From Roseburia sp934320555 (GTDB lineage Bacteria > Bacillota > Clostridia > Lachnospirales > Lachnospiraceae), in the NCBI GenBank assembly GCA_934320555.1, contig CAKRFH010000001.1, forward strand, positions 80,695-144,694: a stretch of 64,000 nt of DNA. Reading direction: 5' to 3'. The notes beneath the pieces were generated by a model, which had not been told where the DNA came from, did no database searches, and saw nothing but the letters and a program-made list of their open reading frames with translations. The position numbers and the translations under genes were made by a program. Of the stretch, positions 35,708-45,841 are shown one piece after another. Within the stretch, counting starts at the first letter, position 1; the number at the start of each line of letters is the position of its first letter.

Positions 35708-38350
35708 GTGGCAGAATTTACACCAATGATGCAGCATTATCTGCAGACGAAAGAAGAATATAAAGACTGTATCCTCTTTTACCGTCTCGGCGATTTCTAC
35801 GAGATGTTTTTCGATGATGCAATCTTAGTTTCCAAAGAACTGGAGCTCACCTTAACCGGCAAGAGCTGTGGAATGGAGGAACGCGCCCCAATGTGCGGGA
35901 TTCCATTCCATGCAGCAGAAGGATATCTAAACCGCCTCGTTGCAAACGGGCATAAAGTTGCCATCTGTGAGCAGGTGGAAGACCCGAAGCTTGCAAAGGG
36001 GATTGTGAAGCGTGAAGTCATCCGTGTCGTAACCCCAGGCACTAATCTGGACATTCAGGCACTTGATGAGTCAAAAAATAATTATATTATGTGTATTGTA
36101 TACATGGAAGACCGCTATGGACTGTCTTTAGCCGATGTCTCCACCGGGGATTTTTACCTGACAGAGTTAGACTCCGAGCGCAAACTTTTAGACGAGATCA
36201 ACAAGTTCTCCCCGGCAGAGATTGTATGCAACGAGAGCTTCTACATGAGCGGTGTGGATTTAGATGACATGAGACACCGCCTTGGAATCACGATTTATTC
36301 CCTCGAATCCTGGTATTTCAGCGATGAGACGGCAGAGACGACCTTAAAGGAGCATTTCCACGTCAACAGTTTAGAGGGGCTCGGGCTGAAAGACTATTCT
36401 TACGGCACGATTGCAGCAGGCGCACTGCTCAAATATCTCTACGAGACACAGAAGAACCATCTGGATCATATTTCCACGATCCATCCGTACTCAACCGGGA
36501 AATACATGATCATTGACAGCTCCACCAGACGGAATCTCGAACTGACCGAGACATTGCGTGAGAAACAAAAGCGCGGTTCCCTCTTATGGGTATTGGATAA
36601 GACAAAAACCGCCATGGGCGCGCGTCTGCTCCGTTCTTATGTGGAACAGCCCCTGATCGAGAAAAAAGAGATTGAGAAACGTCAGGATGCGATTGCGGAT
36701 ATCAATCACCATCTGATCACAAGAGAAGAACTGCGGGAATACTTAAATCCGATCTATGACCTGGAACGTTTAATTACACGCGTCACCTACCTGACCGCAA
36801 ATCCAAGGGACCTGATCGCCTTCAAGAATTCGATCCATATGCTTCCACCGATCAAATCACTTCTTGCGGATTTCGATGCGGAGTTGTTAAAAGAGATTGA
36901 GGAGGAGCTGGATCCGTTAGAGGAGCTTTTTGACCTGATTGAGCAGTCCATCATCGAGGAACCGCCGGTCAGCGTGCGCGAGGGCGGGCTGATTAAAGAC
37001 GGCTATAACGAAAATGTAGACAAATACCGGCAGGCAAAGACGGAGGGAAAGACCTGGCTTGCAGAATTGGAAGCCAAAGAACGTGAGAAAACCGGTATCA
37101 AGAACTTAAAGATTAAGTTCAACAAAGTATTCGGTTATTATCTGGAAGTCACGAACTCTTATAAAGAGCTTGTTCCGGATTATTTCACAAGAAAACAGAC
37201 GCTTGCGAACGCAGAGCGTTATATTACACCGGAGCTCAAAGAGCTCGAGGACATGATCCTCGGCGCTGAGGACAAACTGATCAACTTAGAGTATGACCTG
37301 TTCTGTGAGGTTCGCGGAAAAATCGCAGACGAAGTCATCCGGATCCAGAAGACTGCCAAATCGATTGCAAAGCTCGATGTCTTTGTCTCCCTTGCGGTTG
37401 TGGCAGATCAGAATAATTACTGCCGCCCGAAAATGAACGAGAACGGTGTCATCGACATCAAAGAAGGCAGGCATCCGGTAGTCGAGAAGATGATCTCTAA
37501 TGACATGTTCATCTCGAATGATACTTATCTGGATAATGGCAATAACCGGATTTCCATTATCACAGGTCCGAACATGGCAGGAAAATCCACTTATATGCGC
37601 CAGACTGCAATTATCGTCCTTATGGCACAGATTGGAAGCTTTGTCCCGGCATCCTCCGCAAAGATTGGGATTGTCGACCGTATTTTCACAAGGGTAGGGG
37701 CATCTGACGACCTTGCAAGCGGGCAGAGTACCTTTATGGTGGAGATGAACGAGGTTGCCAACATTTTAAGAAATGCGACCGCAAAGTCACTGCTTGTCTT
37801 AGACGAGATCGGGCGGGGAACGAGTACGTTCGACGGCTTAAGCATTGCCTGGGCTGTGGTGGAGCATATCAGCAACCCGAAGCTTCTCGGCGCTAAGACG
37901 TTGTTTGCCACTCATTACCATGAGCTGACCGAACTGGAAGGCAAGTTGAACAATGTACATAATTACTGTATCGCTGTAAAAGAAAAGGGGGATGATATCG
38001 TATTTTTACGCAAGATCGTAAAAGGCGGGGCAGACCGCAGCTACGGTATCCAGGTTGCAAAGCTCGCCGGTGTACCGGATTCCGTCATTGAACGTGCCAA
38101 ACAGATCGCCGATGAGCTGAGTGCGAACGATATCACCGCCGCTGCAAGAAATATTTCCGTTGAGACCTCCCATCGGAAGAAAAAGGAGAAGCTCGACGAA
38201 GTCGATCTTGCGCAGATGTCTTTATTTGATACGGTAAAAGATGACGATATTTTAGACGAATTGAAAAATGTCGACCTCGGCAATATGACGCCGATCGACG
38301 CTTTAAATAAACTGTATGAGCTGCAGAACAAGATCAAAAACCGCTGGTAA
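35708..38350 (+). CDS. mutS: DNA mismatch repair protein MutS
   Basis: This 880-residue protein recognises base mismatches. The N-terminal mismatch-binding Phe-x-Glu is in FYRLGDFYEMFFDDA. The ATPase has Walker A GPNMAGKST (near 620) and DEIGRGTSTFDG, and a C-terminal helix-turn-helix. The start is GTG with GGAAGG upstream. It forms an operon with mutL and miaA. Confidence 0.97.
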   Translation: MAEFTPMMQHYLQTKEEYKDCILFYRLGDFYEMFFDDAILVSKELELTLTGKSCGMEERAPMCGIPFHAAEGYLNRLVANGHKVAICEQVEDPKLAKGIVKREVIRVVTPGTNLDIQALDESKNNYIMCIVYMEDRYGLSLADVSTGDFYLTELDSERKLLDEINKFSPAEIVCNESFYMSGVDLDDMRHRLGITIYSLESWYFSDETAETTLKEHFHVNSLEGLGLKDYSYGTIAAGALLKYLYETQKNHLDHISTIHPYSTGKYMIIDSSTRRNLELTETLREKQKRGSLLWVLDKTKTAMGARLLRSYVEQPLIEKKEIEKRQDAIADINHHLITREELREYLNPIYDLERLITRVTYLTANPRDLIAFKNSIHMLPPIKSLLADFDAELLKEIEEELDPLEELFDLIEQSIIEEPPVSVREGGLIKDGYNENVDKYRQAKTEGKTWLAELEAKEREKTGIKNLKIKFNKVFGYYLEVTNSYKELVPDYFTRKQTLANAERYITPELKELEDMILGAEDKLINLEYDLFCEVRGKIADEVIRIQKTAKSIAKLDVFVSLAVVADQNNYCRPKMNENGVIDIKEGRHPVVEKMISNDMFISNDTYLDNGNNRISIITGPNMAGKSTYMRQTAIIVLMAQIGSFVPASSAKIGIVDRIFTRVGASDDLASGQSTFMVEMNEVANILRNATAKSLLVLDEIGRGTSTFDGLSIAWAVVEHISNPKLLGAKTLFATHYHELTELEGKLNNVHNYCIAVKEKGDDIVFLRKIVKGGADRSYGIQVAKLAGVPDSVIERAKQIADELSANDITAAARNISVETSHRKKKEKLDEVDLAQMSLFDTVKDDDILDELKNVDLGNMTPIDALNKLYELQNKIKNRW

Positions 38351-38377
38351 AGGCGGAAGGGAAGGAGAGAAGCCACT

Positions 38378-40324
38378 ATGCCGGAAATTATGTTATTAAA
38401 TCAGGAAACCATTGACAAAATTGCAGCGGGTGAGGTTGTAGAACGTCCTTCCTCCGTGGTAAAGGAGTTAGTGGAGAATGCCATCGATGCAAAGGCAACC
38501 GCCATCACAGTGGAGATGAAAGAAGGCGGCATTTCCTTCATCCGGATCACCGACAACGGCTGTGGTATTGAGAGGAAGCAGGTCCCGATCGCCTTTTTGC
38601 GACACTCCACAAGTAAGATCCGCAGTGTGGAAGATCTTTTGAATATCCACTCCTTAGGCTTCCGCGGTGAGGCGCTCTCAAGTATCGCCGCTGTTGCACA
38701 GGTGGAGCTTATCACGAAAACCTATGATGAGCTGACCGGCACCCGCTATGTGATCGAAGGCTCGAAGGAAGTGGCAGACGAAGAGATCGGAGCTCCGGAC
38801 GGCACCACCTTTATCGTCCGCAACCTTTTCTATAATGTTCCTGCCCGCCGGAAGTTTTTAAAAACGGCGCAGACAGAGGGCGGTTACATCAGTGACCTGA
38901 TGGAGCGCATGGCGCTTTCTCATCCAGATGTTTCGTTTAAGTTTATCAATAACGGACAGACGAAGCTCCACACTTCCGGTAACGGAAATGAGAAGGATTT
39001 GATCTATCACATTTACGGGCGCGACATTACAGCTTCCGTTTTAAAAGTGGAGCAGCAGACCGAATTGTTTCAGGTCAGAGGTTTTATCGGAAAACCGATG
39101 GTGTCGAGAGGAAACCGGAACTATGAAAACTATTTTATTAATGGCAGATATATTAAGAGTGCATTGCTCTCAAAGGCGGTAGAAGAAGCTTATAAGGGCT
39201 TTCTGATGCAGCATCAGTATCCGTTCTGTGTCCTGTATTTTGACATTCATTCCGATCTTCTCGATGTGAATGTCCATCCGACGAAAATGGAACTGCGGTT
39301 CAGCCAGAACGAACAGATCTACCGGTCACTCTATGAGATCATCCGGAATACATTAACTCATAAGGATTTTATACCGGAGGTTCCCGTCGAGGAGAAAAAG
39401 ACAGCCGCGGCGCCGGAAATAAAAGAACCTGCTCCGGAACCGTTTGAGGTCCGCCGGTTGAATGAGATCCGCAAAGCGGTGGCAGCGGACAGTCCTTATG
39501 AACCGAAATACCCATCACATGCGAAGAAGAGCAGCACAGATGTCTTCTTTTCCCGGATGAAGCAGAATACAAAAAGTCCGCTCACCGCGAAGGAGGAGAG
39601 CCTGTTTGCAAAACCGCTTGCATCCGCGCCTGAAACAGAGGATGTGCCAAAGGAAGATTCCCTCTCTGTGGTCAGGGAACCTGACATTCCTTACATGCAG
39701 CAGACGCTTGAACAGATCGACTCGCATTTTCTGACCAAGGACGCGAGAAAGAAACACAAGATCATCGGGCAGTTGTTCGACACCTACTGGCTTGTAGAAT
39801 TCGAGGATAAACTTTTTGTCATCGACCAGCATGCCGCCCATGAAAAAGTTCTCTATGAGAAGACTATGAAGAAGGTGCGGGAGCAGCTGTTTTCCTCCCA
39901 GGCAGTCAGCCCTCCGATCATTCTTTCCCTGAATCAGGAGGAGATTGCTGCCATGGAACGCTATCAGGATGAGCTTACCCGCTTCGGCTATGAGATTGAG
40001 CCGTTCGGCGGAAAGGAATACGCCATCACTGCCATTCCCGCTGATTTTTCCGATATCGACATGCGTTCCATGTTTTTAGAGCTGTTGAACGACTTCACGG
40101 AGCTTTCAGGAAGGACAACGCCGGAGCTGATTTTAGAGAAAGTGGCATCCATGTCCTGCAAAGCTGCCGTCAAGGGAAATAACCGCCTGTCACGGGCTGA
40201 AATCGAGACACTGATCGACGAGCTTTTACAGCTTGACAATCCTTACAATTGTCCACACGGACGCCCGACGATCATATCCATGAGCAAATATGAAATAGAG
40301 AAAAAGTTTAAGAGGATCGTATGA
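38378..40324 (+). CDS. mutL: DNA mismatch repair protein MutL
   Basis: This 648-residue protein has a GHKL ATPase N-terminus (IAAGEVVERPSSVVKELVENA, DNGCGI, GFRGEALSSI). A variable Pro/Lys-rich linker covers about 330-440. The C-terminal dimerisation domain contains DQHAAHEKVLYEK, the metal-binding motif of MutL proteins with latent nicking activity, as expected where MutH is absent. It overlaps miaA by 4 nt. Confidence 0.97.
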   Translation: MPEIMLLNQETIDKIAAGEVVERPSSVVKELVENAIDAKATAITVEMKEGGISFIRITDNGCGIERKQVPIAFLRHSTSKIRSVEDLLNIHSLGFRGEALSSIAAVAQVELITKTYDELTGTRYVIEGSKEVADEEIGAPDGTTFIVRNLFYNVPARRKFLKTAQTEGGYISDLMERMALSHPDVSFKFINNGQTKLHTSGNGNEKDLIYHIYGRDITASVLKVEQQTELFQVRGFIGKPMVSRGNRNYENYFINGRYIKSALLSKAVEEAYKGFLMQHQYPFCVLYFDIHSDLLDVNVHPTKMELRFSQNEQIYRSLYEIIRNTLTHKDFIPEVPVEEKKTAAAPEIKEPAPEPFEVRRLNEIRKAVAADSPYEPKYPSHAKKSSTDVFFSRMKQNTKSPLTAKEESLFAKPLASAPETEDVPKEDSLSVVREPDIPYMQQTLEQIDSHFLTKDARKKHKIIGQLFDTYWLVEFEDKLFVIDQHAAHEKVLYEKTMKKVREQLFSSQAVSPPIILSLNQEEIAAMERYQDELTRFGYEIEPFGGKEYAITAIPADFSDIDMRSMFLELLNDFTELSGRTTPELILEKVASMSCKAAVKGNNRLSRAEIETLIDELLQLDNPYNCPHGRPTIISMSKYEIEKKFKRIV

Positions 40325-41286
40325 TGAATCCGAGCAATAAGAAGAAACCAATGGTCATTCTGACCGGTCCGACCGCGGTCGGAAAAACTGCACTGTCCAT
40401 CGAACTTGCAAAGCGCATTCATGGCGCTGTCATTTCGGCGGATTCCATGCAGGTTTACAAACATATGGATATTGGCTCTGCCAAGATTATGCCGGAGGAG
40501 ATGCAGGGAATTAAGCATTACCTCATCGATGAATTTGAACCGGATGAAGAATTTCATGTTGTCCGGTTTGTGGAGAGGGCAAAGCACTGTTTAGAAGAGA
40601 TCTACGCCGACGGAAAGATACCGATCATTGCGGGTGGTACGGGTTTCTATATCCAGGCACTTCTTTATGACATTGATTTTACCGAACAGGAAGGAGATCC
40701 GGCTTACCGCGCTTCCTTAGAGCAGCTTGCCGTTAAGAAGGGGGCAGATTATTTGCATGGGATGTTACGGACAGTGGATCCGGCTTCCGCAGATGCCATC
40801 CATGCCAACAATATTAAGCGCGTCATCCGTGCACTGGAATTTTATCACCTCTCCGGCAGCAGGATTTCCGAACACAATGAGAAAGAGCGGCAGAAGACAT
40901 CTCCGTACAATTTTGCCTATTTTGTCCTGACCGATGACCGTGCCCACTTATATGAGCGGATCGACCGGCGTGTAGATCTGATGGTGGAGCAGGGGTTGGT
41001 TGACGAAGTGCGCCACTTAAAGGACATGGGCTATCACAAGGAAATGGTCTCCATGCAGGGGCTCGGTTACAAAGAGATCCTGTCTTATTTAGACGGGGAG
41101 ATGACATTAGAGGAAGCCATCTATATTATTAAGCGGGAGACCAGGCATTTTGCCAAGCGCCAACTCACATGGTTCCGCAGGGAGCGTGATGTCATCTGGT
41201 TTGACAAGGCCGCTTATCACTATAATGAGGAACAGATCCTTGCAGACATGCTGCAGGTTTTAAATAAAAAACAGATTCTGCCATAA
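40321..41286 (+). CDS. miaA: tRNA dimethylallyltransferase
   Basis: This 321-residue enzyme adds dimethylallyl to A37 of tRNAs reading UNN codons. The P-loop is GPTAVGKTALSIELA, followed by SADSMQVYKHMDIGSAK and IAGGTGFYIQAL. The C-terminal KRQLTWFRRERD closes the family pattern. The ATGA overlap with mutL shows translational coupling. Confidence 0.97.
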   Translation: MMNPSNKKKPMVILTGPTAVGKTALSIELAKRIHGAVISADSMQVYKHMDIGSAKIMPEEMQGIKHYLIDEFEPDEEFHVVRFVERAKHCLEEIYADGKIPIIAGGTGFYIQALLYDIDFTEQEGDPAYRASLEQLAVKKGADYLHGMLRTVDPASADAIHANNIKRVIRALEFYHLSGSRISEHNEKERQKTSPYNFAYFVLTDDRAHLYERIDRRVDLMVEQGLVDEVRHLKDMGYHKEMVSMQGLGYKEILSYLDGEMTLEEAIYIIKRETRHFAKRQLTWFRRERDVIWFDKAAYHYNEEQILADMLQVLNKKQILP

Positions 41287-41313
41287 AGACGGCAGACAGG
41301 AAGGATAATAACA

Positions 41314-42612
41314 ATGAACCAGTTTTTAGAAGAACAGTATCAGAACCTTGGAATTTCTAAGGAAGTGTATGAATTTGGAGAAAAAATCGAAGAATCATTA
41401 AAGGAGCGCTTCGCAGAGATTGATGCACGTGCCGAATATAACCAGATGAAGGTCGTAAAGGCCATGCAGCACAACCGGGTCAGTGCAGAATGCTTCAATA
41501 TGAGCTCCGGCTACGGCTATAACGATCTGGGAAGAGATACTTTAGAGAAAGTATATGCGTCCTGCTTTAAGGGGGAGGATGCCCTTGTGAGACCACAGAT
41601 CACCTGCGGCACCCACGCCCTTGCTCTTGCGCTGATGTCTAATCTTCGCCCGGGAGATGAGCTGTTATCCCCGGTCGGCAAGCCATATGACACGTTAGAG
41701 GAAGTCATCGGCATCCGTCCATCGAAGGGATCCCTTGCAGAGTACGGTGTGACATATAGCCAGGTTGATCTGCTTCCAGACGGAAGCTTTGACTACGCAA
41801 ATATCAAAAAAGCAATCAACGAGCGCACAAAGCTTGTAACCATCCAGCGCTCCAAAGGATATGCAACACGTCCGACCTTATCCGTTGCCCGCATTGGGGA
41901 GCTGATTTCTTTTATTAAAGAGATCAAACCGGATGTAATCTGTATGGTTGACAACTGCTACGGCGAATTTGTGGAGGAGAAGGAGCCATTAGAGGTCGGT
42001 GCTGATATGATCGTCGGCTCCCTTATTAAGAATCCGGGCGGTGGACTTGCCCCGATCGGTGGCTATATTGTCGGAAAGAAAGAGTGTGTGGAGAATGCGG
42101 CATACCGCCTGACATCCCCGGGTCTTGGCAAGGAAGTCGGAGCTTCCCTGGGCGTTATCCAGTCGTTCTATCAGGGATTTTTCATGGCACCGACTGTTGT
42201 AAGTGGCGCGTTAAAGGGTGCTATTTTTGCAGCTAATATTTATGAAAAATTAGGATTTGCTGTCATTCCGAACGGAACCGAGAGCCGTCATGATATTATC
42301 CAGGCTGTGACGTTCCATAACCCGGATGCGATGATCGCGTTCTGTGAGGGAATCCAGGCAGCAGCCCCGGTTGACAGCTATGTGACACCGGAGCCATGGG
42401 CGATGCCGGGGTATGACAGCGATGTCATTATGGCAGCAGGTGCTTTCGTACAGGGTTCTTCCATTGAGTTAAGTGCGGATGGTCCGATCAAGCCTCCATA
42501 CGCAGTCTATTTTCAGGGAGGGCTTACCTGGTATCATGCAAAGCTCGGTATTTTAATGTCTTTACAAAAACTTAAGGAACGCAATCTTGTTAATCCGGAG
42601 CTCTTATGCTAA
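41314..42612 (+). CDS. PLP-dependent enzyme, aluminium resistance/YnbB family
   Basis: This 432-residue Cys/Met-metabolism-type PLP enzyme contains PQITCGTHALALALMSNLRPGDELL. The probable PLP lysine is in VGSLIKNPGGGLAPIGGYI, and TSPGLGKEVGA follows. Relatives follow miaA in many Firmicutes and are labelled aluminium resistance protein or methionine gamma-lyase family. The true substrate is not established. The last codons contain the promoter of radC. Confidence 0.88.
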   Translation: MNQFLEEQYQNLGISKEVYEFGEKIEESLKERFAEIDARAEYNQMKVVKAMQHNRVSAECFNMSSGYGYNDLGRDTLEKVYASCFKGEDALVRPQITCGTHALALALMSNLRPGDELLSPVGKPYDTLEEVIGIRPSKGSLAEYGVTYSQVDLLPDGSFDYANIKKAINERTKLVTIQRSKGYATRPTLSVARIGELISFIKEIKPDVICMVDNCYGEFVEEKEPLEVGADMIVGSLIKNPGGGLAPIGGYIVGKKECVENAAYRLTSPGLGKEVGASLGVIQSFYQGFFMAPTVVSGALKGAIFAANIYEKLGFAVIPNGTESRHDIIQAVTFHNPDAMIAFCEGIQAAAPVDSYVTPEPWAMPGYDSDVIMAAGAFVQGSSIELSADGPIKPPYAVYFQGGLTWYHAKLGILMSLQKLKERNLVNPELLC

Positions 42613-42615
42613 AAT
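42587..42615 (+). promoter_or_regulatory. Sigma-A promoter for radC, inside the upstream gene end
   Basis: TTGTTA at 42587-42592, a 17-nt spacer and TAAAAT at 42610-42615, spanning the stop codon of the PLP enzyme gene and about 62 nt before radC. Confidence 0.65.
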
Positions 42616-42677
42616 AAAGAGTAGTTTTCAAAAGCACAGATAATGACCGTACTTTCAGGGAGAGTGAAAGGAATACG

Positions 42678-43373
42678 ATGTCAGACTCCATGCCAACGAA
42701 AAACCTGCCGGAATCCGAACGTCCCTATGAGAAGTTCTGGAAATACGGTCCGTCTGCATTAAGTGATGCAGAGCTGCTCGCCATTATCATCAAATCCGGC
42801 AGCAGCAAGATGACAGCGGTGGATGTCGCGAGGAATTTTCTTGGACAGAAAGGCCGCAATTTAATGAACTTATATGAGCTTTCTTTCGATGAGATGAAAG
42901 AGATCCGTGGAATCGGGCGGGTGATCGCGATGCAGCTTAAGTGTATTGCAGAGCTTTCCACACGGATCTCGAATACGAAGCACTTCGAGGGAATGCGGAT
43001 GACAAGTGCGAAATCTGTCGCAGACTATTATATGGAGCAGCTCCGCCATAAGAGGCAGGAACAGCTGTTAGTCTGTATGTTTGACAGCAAGTGCAGTTTC
43101 TTAGGGGACACACTGATCTCTAAGGGAAGCGTGAACAGTTCCATGGTCCCGCCGAGGGAGATTTTCCTCGCAGCGCTTGAAAAGCACGCGGTCCACATTA
43201 TTATGATCCACAATCATCCGAGTGGAAGAGCCGTCCCGTCTGCGGACGATGACCTTGCAACCTCGCGGATCGCGCAGGCAGGCGAGCTGCTTGGAATCCG
43301 TCTTGCTGACCATCTTATCATCGGAGACTGTTCCTATTATAGTTACCGGGAAGCCGGTTATTTTGGTTCATAG
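42678..43373 (+). CDS. radC: RadC family JAB-domain protein
   Basis: This 231-residue protein has an N-terminal helix-hairpin-helix region (IRGIGRVIAMQLKC). The C-terminal JAMM metalloprotease-like domain carries the metal motif MIHNHPSGRAVPSADD. The DNA-repair name is historical and no repair role is established. It precedes mreB, as in Bacillus and many clostridia. Confidence 0.95.
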   Translation: MSDSMPTKNLPESERPYEKFWKYGPSALSDAELLAIIIKSGSSKMTAVDVARNFLGQKGRNLMNLYELSFDEMKEIRGIGRVIAMQLKCIAELSTRISNTKHFEGMRMTSAKSVADYYMEQLRHKRQEQLLVCMFDSKCSFLGDTLISKGSVNSSMVPPREIFLAALEKHAVHIIMIHNHPSGRAVPSADDDLATSRIAQAGELLGIRLADHLIIGDCSYYSYREAGYFGS

Positions 43374-43421
43374 GGATTTGGAACAGATCCTTATCAAGTA
43401 AGAAGATACGAGGGAGAAACA

Positions 43422-44438
43422 ATGAATAATAACGTTTACGGAATAGACCTTGGAACCTGTAATATGAAGATTTACTGCAAGGTATCCAACAAGATTTTAA
43501 ATGAAAAGAATACCATCGCCTTAGTCAATAAAGATCAGATATACGCTTACGGAGACGCCGCATATGCCATGTACGAGAAGGCACCGGAGACGATCAATGT
43601 CACCTTCCCGGTTGTCAGCGGTGTCATCGCTGATTTTAACAACCTGCAGAATATGATCCAGCGTTATCTTGAAGAGCATATGAAGGGCAAGATCCGCGGT
43701 GCTGAATTTATTGTGGCAGTCCCAACAGATATTACAGATGTAGAAAAAAGAGCCTTTTTTGAGATGTTCTATAAGAGCCGTCTCAAGCCGAAGAGCGTCC
43801 TTCTCTGTGAGAAGCCGATTGCCGATGCAGTCGGTCTCGGACTTGATGTCAATGAGCCGACCGGTATTATGGTTGTGGATATCGGGGCAGATACCACCGA
43901 GATCTCTGTCATTTCCCTCGGAGGACTTGTCTTAAGTGACCTGCTTCATTTCGGCGGCAACCGGATCGATGAATCCATCGTCACCTATGTGAAGAGAAAG
44001 TACAACCTTGTAATCGGACAGAAGACCGCACAGTCTTTAAAAGAGACATTAGGTTCCGGTGTTCCGGGCAATACGGACACGATGGTGATTGTGGGACGCG
44101 ATGTTGTGAGTGGTCTTCCAATCGAGATGGAGATTGGCGGCGATGTCATTTACGATGCGATCAAGGACAATCTGAACACGATCTGCAATTCCATCAAGAT
44201 GATCCTGGAGAAAACTCCACCGGAGCTTGCAAAGGATATTATTCATTCCGGTATCTACATCACAGGTGGAAGTTCCCAGATCCACAACTTAGACCAGCTG
44301 TTCCGCGATATTTCCGGTATTGAAATCAATACCTGTGAGGAACCGGAGGAATGCGTTGTGCGCGGTCTTATGAAGATCGTCAGCGATCAGAAGTACAAGC
44401 ATCTTGCATTCAGCATGAAAAATAAAATTTTAAAATAA
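43422..44438 (+). CDS. mreB: Rod shape-determining protein MreB
   Basis: This 338-residue actin-like protein forms membrane filaments that guide lateral wall synthesis. The phosphate-1 loop is YGIDLGTCNMKIY, the phosphate-2 loop is VVDIGADTTEISVISLGG, and the adenosine segment is IYITGGSSQIHNLD. It is a little divergent from Bacillus MreB (for example VNKDQIYAYGDAAY). It heads the mreBCD-PBP2-minDE-rodA cluster and is followed 12 nt later by mreC. Confidence 0.95.
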   Translation: MNNNVYGIDLGTCNMKIYCKVSNKILNEKNTIALVNKDQIYAYGDAAYAMYEKAPETINVTFPVVSGVIADFNNLQNMIQRYLEEHMKGKIRGAEFIVAVPTDITDVEKRAFFEMFYKSRLKPKSVLLCEKPIADAVGLGLDVNEPTGIMVVDIGADTTEISVISLGGLVLSDLLHFGGNRIDESIVTYVKRKYNLVIGQKTAQSLKETLGSGVPGNTDTMVIVGRDVVSGLPIEMEIGGDVIYDAIKDNLNTICNSIKMILEKTPPELAKDIIHSGIYITGGSSQIHNLDQLFRDISGIEINTCEEPEECVVRGLMKIVSDQKYKHLAFSMKNKILK

Positions 44439-44450
44439 TCGAGGAATAAA

Positions 44451-45308
44451 ATGAGACGAAAATCTAAGTTTGTTCTTCCTGCAAAATACCTGCTGCTTGT
44501 TCTGTCAGGTGTCTGCATTGTGATTATGCTGTTAAGCTTTACGTTAAATATATCCGGCGGACCGCTGAATGCGGCGGCCGGTTATGTTTTTGTCCCTATG
44601 CAGGAGGGGATCAATAAGATAGGTATCTGGGTCACAGACAAAGCGGATAACCTGAAGAACTTAAGTGATGTCATGGCGGAAAACGAGCAGCTCCGCGCCA
44701 AGATCGATGAGCTGACAACCGAACTGAATTCCGTCAGGTTAGAACAGTACGAGCTGGATAATCTGCGTACACTCTATGAGCTGGATCAGAAATATCCAAG
44801 CTATGAGAAGGTTGCAGCCAATGTCATCGGAAAGAGCAGTGGAAACTGGTTCCACACCTTCACCATCGACAAGGGCAGCAACGACGGCATTGAAGTCGAT
44901 ATGAACGTGATCGCAGGCAGCGGTCTTGTCGGTATCGTCACAGATGTCGGACCAAATTATGCAAAAGTGACTTCCATCATCAACGACACGAGCAAAGTCA
45001 GCGGTATGGTGACAACTACATCCGACAATCTGGTCGTATCCGGAAGCTTACAGAGCATGAACGAAAATATGGTCATCGAATTTAATAACTTAAATGACAG
45101 GGATGGAAAAGTGGCTGTCAATGACCCGGTTGTCACATCCGCCGTATCTTCCGTTTACCAGCAGGGAATCTTAATCGGCTATATCAGTTCCATCGAAACG
45201 GATTCGAACAATCTGACACGTTCCGGAACGATCACACCGGCAGTAGATTTTGAGCATCTGGAAGAAGTCCTTGTTATTTTAAATAAGAAACAGCAGATTG
45301 ATAACTGA
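44451..45308 (+). CDS. mreC: Rod shape-determining protein MreC
   Basis: This 285-residue bitopic protein has one membrane span (about 12-33) and a coiled coil (about 68-110). The beta-rich external domain includes ANVIGKSSGNWFHTFTIDKGSNDG and GLVGIVTDVGPNYAKV. It links MreB to the peptidoglycan synthases. Spacing to mreD is 14 nt. Confidence 0.95.
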   Translation: MRRKSKFVLPAKYLLLVLSGVCIVIMLLSFTLNISGGPLNAAAGYVFVPMQEGINKIGIWVTDKADNLKNLSDVMAENEQLRAKIDELTTELNSVRLEQYELDNLRTLYELDQKYPSYEKVAANVIGKSSGNWFHTFTIDKGSNDGIEVDMNVIAGSGLVGIVTDVGPNYAKVTSIINDTSKVSGMVTTTSDNLVVSGSLQSMNENMVIEFNNLNDRDGKVAVNDPVVTSAVSSVYQQGILIGYISSIETDSNNLTRSGTITPAVDFEHLEEVLVILNKKQQIDN

Positions 45309-45322
45309 CAGGAGAGTATGCC

Positions 45323-45841
45323 ATGCGAAGAAAAATTTCAGTCTTTCTCATTATTGTTGTCTGTTATCTGCTGCAGAGCACCGTATTTGAGGCACTTTCC
45401 TTTGCCTCCATCACACCGAACCTTTTAATCGTGGCAGTATCCGCGTTCGGGTTCATGCGTGGAAAGAAGGAGGGGCTTATCATCGGTTTCTTCTGCGGTC
45501 TGCTGTTAGACATTTTTACAGGAAGTGTGTTAGGCTTTTATGCCCTTATTTACATGTATATCGGATATATGAACGGTTTCTTCCGGAAGTTATTTTATCC
45601 GGAGGATATCAAGCTTCCAATGCTTCTGATCGCAGGAAGCGACCTTTCCTGCAACCTGGTCATTTACTTTTTTATGTTCCTGTTCCGCGGAAAGTTCCAG
45701 TTTACCTACTATCTGTTGGACATTATTATCCCGGAGCTTGTATACACCATGGTCGTTACCATATTCCTGTATTTTGCGATCCTAAAGATCAACCAGAAAC
45801 TTGAATCAATCGAAAAAAGGAGTGCTGCTAAGTTTGTTTAA
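45323..45841 (+). CDS. mreD: Rod shape-determining protein MreD
   Basis: This 172-residue protein has about five membrane spans. Recognisable family segments are ITPNLLIVAVSAFGFMRGKKEGLIIGFFCGLLLDIFTG, given here as the region near residues 30-70. It completes the MreBCD elongation module. Its end overlaps the start of the PBP2 gene. Confidence 0.9.
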   Translation: MRRKISVFLIIVVCYLLQSTVFEALSFASITPNLLIVAVSAFGFMRGKKEGLIIGFFCGLLLDIFTGSVLGFYALIYMYIGYMNGFFRKLFYPEDIKLPMLLIAGSDLSCNLVIYFFMFLFRGKFQFTYYLLDIIIPELVYTMVVTIFLYFAILKINQKLESIEKRSAAKFV